Assembly (NCBI RefSeq): GCF_041860085.1
Contig: NZ_CP124747.1
Span: forward strand, 2,232,001-2,296,000
Length of the DNA stretch: 64,000 nucleotides
Direction of reading: 5' to 3'
From: Schlesneria sp. DSM 10557
Lineage (GTDB): Bacteria; Planctomycetota; Planctomycetia; Planctomycetales; Planctomycetaceae
Under the pieces are notes generated by a model. That model ran no database searches, was not told the DNA's origin, and saw only the letters and a program-made list of their open reading frames with translations. The position numbers and the translations under genes were made by a program. Positions 36,901 to 43,760 of this stretch are shown in pieces. How positions within the stretch are numbered: position 1 is the stretch's first letter; each line of letters starts with the position of its first letter.

Positions 36901-37507
36901 GACTCAGCGTTTCCAGAATCAGATTTCGTTCGATGCGGGACCGCTCTGCATACTGAGCCGGTTCTTTCTGGGCATCGATATACGTGGGAAACTTCTTGAA
37001 CGCCGCGTCATGCTGATCGAAAGCCAGCTTCAGAACGTCTCGCGCTTTCTGAACCAGTTCGCGGCCACGTCGCTGGAATTCCGATTTGCTTCCCTGATTG
37101 GCCGGTGCCTTCGACTGAAAGATTTCGACGCCGGCTTTCTGCAGCAGCATCTGAGCCCGTTCGGCATTGGCATCACCGCTCGAGGGGTGGTCGGGGTTTT
37201 CCCGGATAAACTGATCCAGGTAGGCCAGCGCCTGATCGAGCTGCTCGAACTGCTTTTCAGGACTGCGCAGCGTCTTCGCATATTCCCGCAGCGTGATCGC
37301 CTTCTCGTAGGGGATCAACTTCCGAATTTCGGCAGGGACGGAGGGACGCTGAGCCAACTGATCCAGATAAAGCAGTGCATAGTCGAAATAATTTCGGTTA
37401 CGCAGCCCCTGCAAAAATTCGAGGTACGGTTCTTCAGCGGTCAGCCGTGGCGAGAAAACAGCCAACAGCACAAACCACAGTGCACATATCCGCAACCGGC
37501 ATTTCAT
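33959..37507 (-). CDS. Large secreted TPR protein with C-terminal membrane anchor
   Basis: A 1,182-residue protein with a signal peptide (ICALWFVLLAVFSPRLTA) and about 1,000 residues of alpha-helical TPR-like repeats (for example LQKALGIYNELLDHPGDDGP, RLILGRMYSSAKKPVDAAEW). A Pro/Glu/Thr-rich linker leads to one membrane helix (TTWVIFLGCVVAGIGLIGWVLF) and a basic, Pro/Ala-rich cytoplasmic tail of about 100 residues. So most of it lies outside the inner membrane, anchored near the C-terminus. It heads the run with the second TPR protein, ExbB and two ExbD proteins. The start at 37507 follows the extra N-terminal codons of a longer frame; GATCC/TGAGG-like bases upstream are a weak ribosome site. 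Confidence 0.82.
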   Translation of the reverse strand: MKCRLRICALWFVLLAVFSPRLTAEEPYLEFLQGLRNRNYFDYALLYLDQLAQRPSVPAEIRKLIPYEKAITLREYAKTLRSPEKQFEQLDQALAYLDQFIRENPDHPSSGDANAERAQMLLQKAGVEIFQSKAPANQGSKSEFQRRGRELVQKARDVLKLAFDQHDAAFKKFPTYIDAQKEPAQYAERSRIERNLILETLSLAKCTYLEAQTYDPTAPEFKQLLSQAADEFEKMHQRHRSQIGGLHARAWQGKAFEEQGDLQKALGIYNELLDHPGDDGPLQSLKAQVLQFKLICLHLRNDYQLVVDLAEEWLKKSGDDAKTPVGLGIQWEQARAYEALGNNRNLPKADQERFWRQARTVAQQINKYPGEYKDVSLSMMQRTQVNLGGRERKPDDFETAYGLGRQNFNSSQEIKKELDAAIKNQKPAEEVTRLRQDWTNELNDAAQNFDLAMRLMNKRDNVKDVATARLLLAYTNFYLRRNYEAAVLAQFVARTTSDEEGSVALDAAYMAMAAFVQAYNDNKAEPDSKQDEMRMIIKAANLIAQRWPESDKANEARLILGRMYSSAKKPVDAAEWFSKVPESDPKYPEAQLAAGQAYWIAYGSASRMAPEERPTPEKQAEWKASAEQFLRTGIQKLTATLPKEGSLPQELVSAKIYLAEILLSQGKEAESIALLQDDPQSIVKAITVTDESQRPEKGIQSRSVAKSVYTLLLRAYIGLGPDRIDDARAAMRTLEAIAAGDPSSDLTDLYVGLGRMLKTELERFQSNGETERFNKLMEAFETFLDDMYKKQEGQTLGSLSWIGETYFALGEISTDGSKTASYYDRAASAFNGILTRAASDPGFATPDQLLNVKVRLVRCNRLKKDFAGAQQLLGDILKVRGNDLRTQVEGASVYQDWGSSGDKSKFAIAINGEPNLGVWGWGGIARRIQQQKNFADRPDLVDHFLDARYAVSLCRFRYGMELAPKEKQKALDACAMELVGTSSIMKVLPEEKRAKLNELYREVLKESGQPVVDLPRNEEIPLETSRPTKSAEAASEPNKEADATAATGQGTAGTAEASKSIDTTTWVIFLGCVVAGIGLIGWVLFSGKGKAKKPKSFGRKDVPVSFSGVSVDSGPPAAFAAPAPGKVRPRNPVPKGTATAPGAAPTAQAPAKGTTRTQSRTESGAPPSPKPRPRPTEPRKDE

Positions 37508-37790
37508 CGGTTGATCCTCAAGATTCAATGGAAACTGTCATCAGCGAAGGGATGCGACAGACTGGCAATCATATTTCCAACTGCTCACGTTATCAGTATC
37601 GGATGGTTCGCATGATTCGGCAAGTAACGTCACCGCATCACTCGCATGACCTGAGAAGGATTCTTGTCGTACAATCACTCGATCTCCCGACGGGTGAGAA
37701 TTCCCGCCCCATCGCGTCAGCCCTGTGCGCGAGCGAAGGGACCCACAATGACGTCCAAAGCATTCACAGAATCGAACGAGGAGCATCGAG

Positions 37791-40700
37791 ATGGTACGTG
37801 GCTGGTTCGGGAGTACATCGTCGTTCCTCACCCTGGTCTTCCTCGCGGGCGCATGTCTGGGCGGGGCCCCCGCCAGATGCCAGGGTGACGAAGTCACTGC
37901 GCAACCGGGTGACGGAGTCACCAATCGTCCGGGTGACGAAGTCACGAAAACTTCCGGCGAGGAACTCGACTACCACGTCACCGATCCCGACCTCAAGGTC
38001 GTACGGCTTGATACCTCACCCGATGACTCATTCCTCTCTGTCCGCACCGATTCCACCGGCCGCATCTTCGTAGGAGGCCGCAAAAATCTGTTCGCTTATG
38101 ATCTCGATGCCGAGGGTCGCTACAAACCTCGAGTCCTGCTGTACGAATTCCCCGATCATACCTGGCTGAACGATATCGAAGTTCGCGGCGACGACCTGTA
38201 CGTCGTCACTGTCAGCGCCGTCTATCGGATCCCGGGGGGACGAGTGAACCGGTCAGGACTGAAACCCGAGCGGCTGCTCTGGGGTGTCCCCAACGGACAC
38301 GTCCACCAATGCCTGCATGCCTGCGCGTGGGGACCTGAAGGGGATCTTTACGTCTCCATGGGCGATCCACTGTGGTACTATGGCGATTTCACTCGCCCCG
38401 ATCACTGGGGTCACTGGACCATGTTCTTCCGGCGATCCCCCACCGAGGGAACGGGAGCCAAAGCGGCGGCGCGAACGCTCAACCGATCGCAGACTCCTGC
38501 AACAGAAACAAGCAGAACTCACGACACCGAATTCCATCAGAAGTGGGATTCCATGCCCTACAACGGTGTCGGAGCCATCTTCCGCATTCGCCCCGACGGC
38601 ACACACCTCCAGTCATTCGCACGAGGTCTCCGAAATCCCTGCGGTCTCTGCTTCGACAAAGACGGCAATCTGTTCACGAATGACAACGATCATGAAGGGA
38701 TCCCGTCTCAGTTCGCCCCCGGACGACTGATGCACGTGACCCCCGATTCCTACTGGAGCTGGCCGCGAGGCTGGATGCAGAGCAAAACGCCAGACCGCGC
38801 CGACATTCTCCCCATGGTCAATGAGGAGATGGGAAGGGCGGTCCCCGTCCTGCAGACCTACTACGCCGATGGATATCTCCCCGAAAAATACCATCACAGC
38901 CTGCTCGTCGCGCGCTGGTGTCGCCGGACCGTCTCCTATTTCCCGCTCGAACAACAGGGCGAAACATTCACCGCCACCGAAAAAATCCTGCTCGAAGGTC
39001 GCGATCAGGCGCGGCCTGTCGGCGTCTGCGTCGGTCGCGGGGGACGTGTCTTCGTCACACTCTGTTACATGGCGCAGAACGAAGGGTCCCCCACCTATCG
39101 CAGCGATCTCGCCGTCATCACGCGAAAAGACGACCCCGAGCAGATGCCCTTCGATCCGTATGACACGACGAGTGCTTCTGAGGAAAAACTGCTCGCCGAA
39201 CTCAACAACCCGGCTCACTGGCGATCCTCCACCGCCCGGCAGGAATTGCTCCGGCGAAAGGTGACCGTCCCCTCCGCCAACCGGATCACAGAGAGATCAC
39301 CAGCAAAGAAATCCGCGAACTCGCTCGCTTCGCTCCTCAGCCCCCGCGCCGATCAGCAATCCGCCGATGAAAAAACCAGCAGGGAGGGGGAGGAACTGCT
39401 GACATCGATCGAACGTGAGCCGCACGCCTACCTGCAGCGTCGACGTGAGGGAAAGTACCACCACTTCACATCGGCGACGGACCTGAACGCCGTCGATGCC
39501 GTCCCGAATCAGGCCGACCCGCTCGCTCTGGCCCGGTTCCCCCTGCCGAATCTGACTGCCGAACTGTGCCACACCCCCGAAACCGTCTTACGAATGGCGG
39601 GCGTGCTGACAGCCGGGTTCCGGTTAACGATCCCCCCGGTCGATGCGCAACTCTCACCCGCAGCGCCGCTCGCTCCGCAGCAGAAAGAGGAAGCCAATAT
39701 CATCCTGTACGCCGATGAGCAGGCTCCGATCGATCTGCGAACCCTCGGCCGAGTCGGGAACTACACCACGGCCGAACACTGGAACGCTCTGCCGCACACG
39801 TCGGAACAGGAACGACTCTTCGCACTGCTGGTGGAACGCCTGCACGATGACAATGACCGGATCCGGCTTCAGGCCGCCCACTTTCTTTCCCTGCTGAATG
39901 ATCCTCGCAGTGAACCGCAGATCGCCCGCGTCGTCAGCGGCGTACAGGATCGCCGGCTCGACGTAGCCAAGCTGGAACACGTGAAGCCCGAGATCTGGAC
40001 ACTCGGCGCGATCCCCGATGCTGAGGGGTTTCAAAAGACCGTCCATCCCGTGGAAACCACCGCGATCGACCTCAGCAGCCCGCTCACGATTGCGGGCAAG
40101 GATTACGAATGGAAGAAGACGAAGCCGACAAGCCCCGATCGCCCGCTGTATGACTTCAACCTGCTGTTTGGTCCCTCGCCTAATTCGTCTGTCTACAGTC
40201 TGTTCCGGTTCGAAAGCCCGACCGCCAAGCGGATGCAGTTGCTGGTGGGGAGCGAGGATGGCGTCAAAGTCTGGCAGAACGGCAAACTGGTCCACGAGAA
40301 CGACATCGTCCGGCCCCTGATCCAACTGGACGACGTCGTACCGCTCGACCTTCAACCCGGCAGCAATGACATCCTCGTCCGCGTCGGGATGAAGCAAGGG
40401 ATCGGCGGCCAGTACCTGCATTTCCGCCACCTGGGAGACGTCCGCTTTTCACTTCCCGAAAAGCCGGACGGCCTGTCGCTGGCCGAGCGTCTGAAGTCAC
40501 AAACCGAAGGAGGGACCCACGCAGCGCTTGACCCAAGATTCATCCAATACAACTGGGCAGAGGAGATCAAGCAGGGGGACCCGGTCCGAGGCCGCAAGCT
40601 GTTCGGTGCCGAATCACTCGGCTGCGTCAAATGCCACGCGGTCACGGCATCGCAGGCAGGAGGAGGCGGCCCGAGTCTCGCGGACGCAGGAAAACGCTTC

Positions 40701-40994
40701 ACCTTACCCTATCTGGTTGAATCCGTGCTCGTCCCCAGTAAGGTCATCTCCCCCGTCTTCCGCTCAACGGTGGTCACGACCCACGAAGGAAAGGTCATCA
40801 CCGGCTTAGTGGTCTCCGAAACCGGCGAAAAGGTCGAACTGCTGCTCCCCGACACCAAACGCATCACGGTCGAAAAGTCACAAATCGACGAACGCCAGTT
40901 CGGCGAAGCCTCAGCCATGCCCCTCGGCCTGGTAAAAACCCCCGAAGAACTCCGCGACGTCCTGGCCTATCTACTGAGTAACCCAACGGAGTAG
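37791..40994 (+). CDS. PVC-type secreted dehydrogenase with C-terminal c-type haem domain
   Basis: A 1,067-residue exported protein. After the signal peptide (FLTLVFLAGACLGGAPARC) lies a low-complexity stretch with three near-repeats of G-D-E/G-V-T, then a sorbosone-dehydrogenase-like beta-propeller (CGLCFDKDGNLFTNDNDHEG is typical of the putative membrane-bound dehydrogenase family of Planctomycetes and Verrucomicrobia). HEAT-like helices follow (RLQAAHFLSLLNDPRSEPQI), then a beta domain and a C-terminal cytochrome c domain with the haem site C945-V-K-C948-H949. The last part matches the family haem-binding domain (LVESVLVPSKVISPVF). It probably oxidises a carbohydrate and passes electrons through the haem. 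AGGAG about eight bases upstream supports the start. Confidence 0.87.
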   Translation: MVRGWFGSTSSFLTLVFLAGACLGGAPARCQGDEVTAQPGDGVTNRPGDEVTKTSGEELDYHVTDPDLKVVRLDTSPDDSFLSVRTDSTGRIFVGGRKNLFAYDLDAEGRYKPRVLLYEFPDHTWLNDIEVRGDDLYVVTVSAVYRIPGGRVNRSGLKPERLLWGVPNGHVHQCLHACAWGPEGDLYVSMGDPLWYYGDFTRPDHWGHWTMFFRRSPTEGTGAKAAARTLNRSQTPATETSRTHDTEFHQKWDSMPYNGVGAIFRIRPDGTHLQSFARGLRNPCGLCFDKDGNLFTNDNDHEGIPSQFAPGRLMHVTPDSYWSWPRGWMQSKTPDRADILPMVNEEMGRAVPVLQTYYADGYLPEKYHHSLLVARWCRRTVSYFPLEQQGETFTATEKILLEGRDQARPVGVCVGRGGRVFVTLCYMAQNEGSPTYRSDLAVITRKDDPEQMPFDPYDTTSASEEKLLAELNNPAHWRSSTARQELLRRKVTVPSANRITERSPAKKSANSLASLLSPRADQQSADEKTSREGEELLTSIEREPHAYLQRRREGKYHHFTSATDLNAVDAVPNQADPLALARFPLPNLTAELCHTPETVLRMAGVLTAGFRLTIPPVDAQLSPAAPLAPQQKEEANIILYADEQAPIDLRTLGRVGNYTTAEHWNALPHTSEQERLFALLVERLHDDNDRIRLQAAHFLSLLNDPRSEPQIARVVSGVQDRRLDVAKLEHVKPEIWTLGAIPDAEGFQKTVHPVETTAIDLSSPLTIAGKDYEWKKTKPTSPDRPLYDFNLLFGPSPNSSVYSLFRFESPTAKRMQLLVGSEDGVKVWQNGKLVHENDIVRPLIQLDDVVPLDLQPGSNDILVRVGMKQGIGGQYLHFRHLGDVRFSLPEKPDGLSLAERLKSQTEGGTHAALDPRFIQYNWAEEIKQGDPVRGRKLFGAESLGCVKCHAVTASQAGGGGPSLADAGKRFTLPYLVESVLVPSKVISPVFRSTVVTTHEGKVITGLVVSETGEKVELLLPDTKRITVEKSQIDERQFGEASAMPLGLVKTPEELRDVLAYLLSNPTE

Positions 40995-41128
40995 TGCATG
41001 CTCCGACTGAGCAATGAGGGCTCACGATGGCGAGCATTGACGACTCATCGAAAAGGGGGAGATTCGAGTATCAGAAGTCCCATTGTTCTGACAGTTTTTT
41101 CAGGGATGCCGCGATTGCGGACAACTGA

Positions 41129-41154
41129 TACGGATCCTAATTTGAAAGAGCGCG
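41129..41154 (+). repeat. Left terminal inverted repeat of the IS630 element
   Basis: The 26-base end begins TACGGATCCTAA. It matches the reverse complement of 42259-42284 at 21 of 26 positions. It contains the TAG stop of the transposase. Confidence 0.85.
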
Positions 41155-42192
41155 ATCGAGCCAAGGTGCGGCGCAGACAGTTTTCATCAGTTCAGGATCG
41201 AGAACGCTTGCTCTCCAAGCCTCTTGGGACGCCGCTTCTAACGCCTGGTAGTCGGGGTAGGCCCGATTGCTCCAGTGGTGTGACTTCAAATAATGCCACA
41301 GGTTCTCAATCGGGTTCAGTTCAGGGCTGTAGGCCGGTAGCCGGATCAACGTGATATTTTGTGGAACCCGCAGGGTTCCACTGCGATGAAAACCGGCGCC
41401 GTCCCAGATCATCACCGCGTGTTCGTCCTTCGGGATGCGCGTAGAAAACTGCTTCAGAAACACGTTGATGACAGCGGTGTTCAATCGCGGACTGAGCAAT
41501 CCTTCAGCGTGCCCCGTCTGGGGACAGACTGTTCCCAATACCCATAAATATTGGTACTCGGTCTGACGGACGACCTGAGGACGTGATCCTGTGGGAGCCC
41601 ACACATTTGTCGTGGTCCCCTGTTGACCGAACCTCGCTTCATCCTGGAAATAGATCCGCAACTTTTTGTCTGGCTGCGCAGCTTGAATCTGCTGTATCTG
41701 CTCCTTGAGACCCGTCTGAAACTCCTGCATCACCTGCGGGTTGGCTTTGTAGTGCTTTGGACGAGGACGCAGATAGGAATACCCGAGCCGGTGCAGCAGC
41801 CAATAGATACTGGAGAGTGACCGCACGCAGCCAAATTCCTGCTGAAGTATTCGCTGCAGATCCTTTCCTCGGAGGGAACAGACCTGATCTTCGGGTTTCG
41901 GCCCCGCATCAAGTCGCTGTCGTAACTGTTGCTGTGCTTCCTCGCTGAGCGGGACACCCGGAGTCCGTCCACGTCGATCATCCAGCCCCGGCAAGCCGAG
42001 TTCGTTGTACTGATAGACCCATCTCTGACAGACGCGCCGTGTGAAACCCACCGCCATGGCAATCGCGGGAGCAGTCCACCCCTGCATGGCAAGAACCACA
42101 ATCCGCAGTCGCTTGGCCCGGGCGGCATCCTTCTCCTGGCGTTCGAGGGCCTGTAATTGCTCCAACGAATGGTGTCTGCTGCTGACCTCCAT
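41137..42192 (-). CDS. IS630-family transposase
   Basis: A 351-residue DDE transposase. The N-terminal half is a helix-turn-helix DNA-binding region (APAIAMAVGFTRRVCQRWVYQY) followed by a winged-helix-like part (SSIYWLLHRLGYSYLRPRPKH). The catalytic triad is visible: first Asp in YFQDEARFG, second Asp in MIWDGAGFH, and Glu in SPELNPIENLWHYLK. No frameshift or stop interrupts the gene, so the element may still be active. The start is the ATG at 42192, within about 90 bases of the right TIR. Confidence 0.93.
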   Translation of the reverse strand: MEVSSRHHSLEQLQALERQEKDAARAKRLRIVVLAMQGWTAPAIAMAVGFTRRVCQRWVYQYNELGLPGLDDRRGRTPGVPLSEEAQQQLRQRLDAGPKPEDQVCSLRGKDLQRILQQEFGCVRSLSSIYWLLHRLGYSYLRPRPKHYKANPQVMQEFQTGLKEQIQQIQAAQPDKKLRIYFQDEARFGQQGTTTNVWAPTGSRPQVVRQTEYQYLWVLGTVCPQTGHAEGLLSPRLNTAVINVFLKQFSTRIPKDEHAVMIWDGAGFHRSGTLRVPQNITLIRLPAYSPELNPIENLWHYLKSHHWSNRAYPDYQALEAASQEAWRASVLDPELMKTVCAAPWLDRALSN

Positions 42193-42258
42193 TGAGACCT
42201 CTCTGTAAATGAGTGTCTCGATAGTATGATAGGTGGTCTGGGAGGGCGCAAGGGAATG

Positions 42259-42284
42259 CGCGCTATCTCACGTTGGGATCCGTA
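42259..42284 (-). repeat. Right terminal inverted repeat of the IS630 element
   Basis: On the minus strand this end begins TACGGATCCCAA and mirrors the left TIR with five mismatches in 26. The TA at 42283-42284 is the presumed target duplication. Confidence 0.85.
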
Positions 42285-42334
42285 TGATCACGTATTTGGA
42301 TGTATTCCCTTTCCTCATCAAGATACGGAGAGCG

Positions 42335-43204
42335 ATGCCAGCATCATTGACACGTAACGAATTTTACTGGATCACTGATCGTCTCATTCAGGAGATGAAC
42401 CATCGGGCGAGCGTGTACAGCCGCTGGTGCCTTCGTAGGCCCAGAAAGGACTTGGTCGCTACGATTGAGGATCGGGGGAAGTCCAAGAAGATCGAGCATG
42501 GTCCGGTTGCAACCTCTTCACGAATTGCACATGCGCTGTTGCGAGACGAGCGGCTTCATGCTGATCCTGATACGCCCGACATTGGGATTGAGGTTCCCCA
42601 AGAACTAATTCAGCGTGGTACAGCAGTCGTTCAAAGTGCCATCGGCGAAATCACACGACAGTTCAGCCGCTTGGCAAAGGAGGAACGCGTGACGGGGGCG
42701 CTGCAATATGATCTCAATCGATTTGGAACAATCGAACACGACGGCTGGCAATTGACGTTTATTCTTCAAGGTTTCACTGAAAAGCCCAAAGAGAAAAGAA
42801 CCGGCGCCGACTTAGGTGTCATTGTCGATCTCAAACACGCAGGCAGACAGGTCTCCAAGGGTTTTTGGGCACAAGCGAAGCAGGCAGATACGGTTCCTGA
42901 TAATCCGCTGACATTGCCCGATCTCAAAGGGCAAATCGCAAACATGCTCAAACGGACCCCTGAGGCTTATGGCGTCATCTATACCCCAAACGGAATCGAA
43001 GTGTTTCAGGGGTGGGAAAGTCGGAAAAGGAGCACACTGTCACAAGTCATCGGCGACGTGACCGCGTGCCGTCGTGGCGACCGACGCCCGCAGTTCCTTG
43101 CCGACACGGTTCATCGAGACTATTTGATTGAGATGGAGTTTGAATCAACCGGTGCTGCACGTCCTACCAAAATCAACATTGACTGGGCGAGGGAGGGATT
43201 CTGA
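42335..43204 (+). CDS. Candidate PD-(D/E)XK-fold nuclease next to the IS element
   Basis: A 289-residue protein whose C-terminal half reads like a restriction-endonuclease fold. D159 in GADLGVIVD (or D165) is followed by a beta strand ending in W-A-Q180-A-K182, a Q-x-K version of the catalytic D...(E/Q)xK motif. The following PDLKGQIANMLKRTPEAYGV and YTPNGIEVFQGW resemble the helix and strand after the active site in Mrr-like nucleases. The N-terminal half has no recognised domain. The frame is open back into the IS element, but the ATG at 42335 is right after GGAG and gives a clean start only 50 bases from the right TIR, so the promoter may come from the IS. A role in DNA defence is inferred from the fold and the neighbours. 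Confidence 0.6.
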   Translation: MPASLTRNEFYWITDRLIQEMNHRASVYSRWCLRRPRKDLVATIEDRGKSKKIEHGPVATSSRIAHALLRDERLHADPDTPDIGIEVPQELIQRGTAVVQSAIGEITRQFSRLAKEERVTGALQYDLNRFGTIEHDGWQLTFILQGFTEKPKEKRTGADLGVIVDLKHAGRQVSKGFWAQAKQADTVPDNPLTLPDLKGQIANMLKRTPEAYGVIYTPNGIEVFQGWESRKRSTLSQVIGDVTACRRGDRRPQFLADTVHRDYLIEMEFESTGAARPTKINIDWAREGF

Positions 43205-43760
43205 TGCCTTGTGGCGAAACCAGAGTGGAGAATGCCACTGGGGACGATTCATAACATGAACCCGCGAGCAACAAGTCTGAATGTGTTGAGAGTAATTTCC
43301 GCACGGGCGCGAAGTTTTCTCTGAAGTTCAGTGTTCTCCCTGTTGCCGTTCCCTTTGGCATTCAGGAGGATGTCGTCACACCCGACGCCTTCATGCCCAC
43401 AATCGCATTTTCGGGAGGGGACCGGAGACGTTGTTTCTTCAATTCGCATTACCACCTGCCCCCTCTTCGCGTCTGGTTGGGCAATTCAACGCTATAATCG
43501 GAGAATTGGTTAAATTGCACGCAGACAGGCGACTTCGGCGGCGTGTAATTCGTAGTCGGGATGGCAGTTCATTGCTAGACTCAATTCCTCGGTGGTGTCA
43601 GCGGTTGCTTCAGCCAGTCAGGTCAACCCGACTCTTCAATGCTCTCCCCGGGGCCTATCTTCTCGTCCGGGCATGATCCAGCAAAAAGCGGGTTCCAGCT
43701 GAACTGGGAGGGCGGGTTTCGCTGCGAATTTGATCAAACTGTGAGGAATGTTGAGCGGAT
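43205..43760. other. Gene-free stretch upstream of the defence cassette
   Basis: 556 bases without a supported gene. A minus-strand frame at 43249-43455 has a Cys-rich CDCGHEGVGC patch but no ribosome site or codon bias and was not accepted. The cassette promoter should be near 43700; no operator-like repeat was found. Confidence 0.4.

Larger units (their letters stand above)
41129..42284 (-). mobile_element. Complete IS630-family insertion sequence
   Basis: A single transposase gene is framed by imperfect terminal inverted repeats, 41129-41154 and 42259-42284, that match at 21 of 26 positions and both begin TACGGATCC. TA lies at each outer end, as expected for the TA target duplication of IS630/Tc1-like elements. 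Total length with TAs is 1,156 bp, normal for the family. The transposase stop codon lies inside the left TIR. The element sits between the secreted dehydrogenase gene and the nuclease candidate at 42335 and marks the left boundary of the accessory island. Confidence 0.88.

Noticed and set aside
42233-42334. Longer start for the nuclease candidate, reading from inside the IS right end
   Set aside because: The extra 34 codons come partly from IS sequence and would need the IS TIR to be coding. The ATG at 42335 has its own GGAG site.
43249-43455. Minus-strand 68-codon frame with a Cys-rich CDCGHEGVGC patch upstream of the methyltransferase
   Set aside because: No ribosome binding site, weak codon bias and no recognised zinc-finger spacing beyond the patch. 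It could be real, but the support is too thin to list as a gene.
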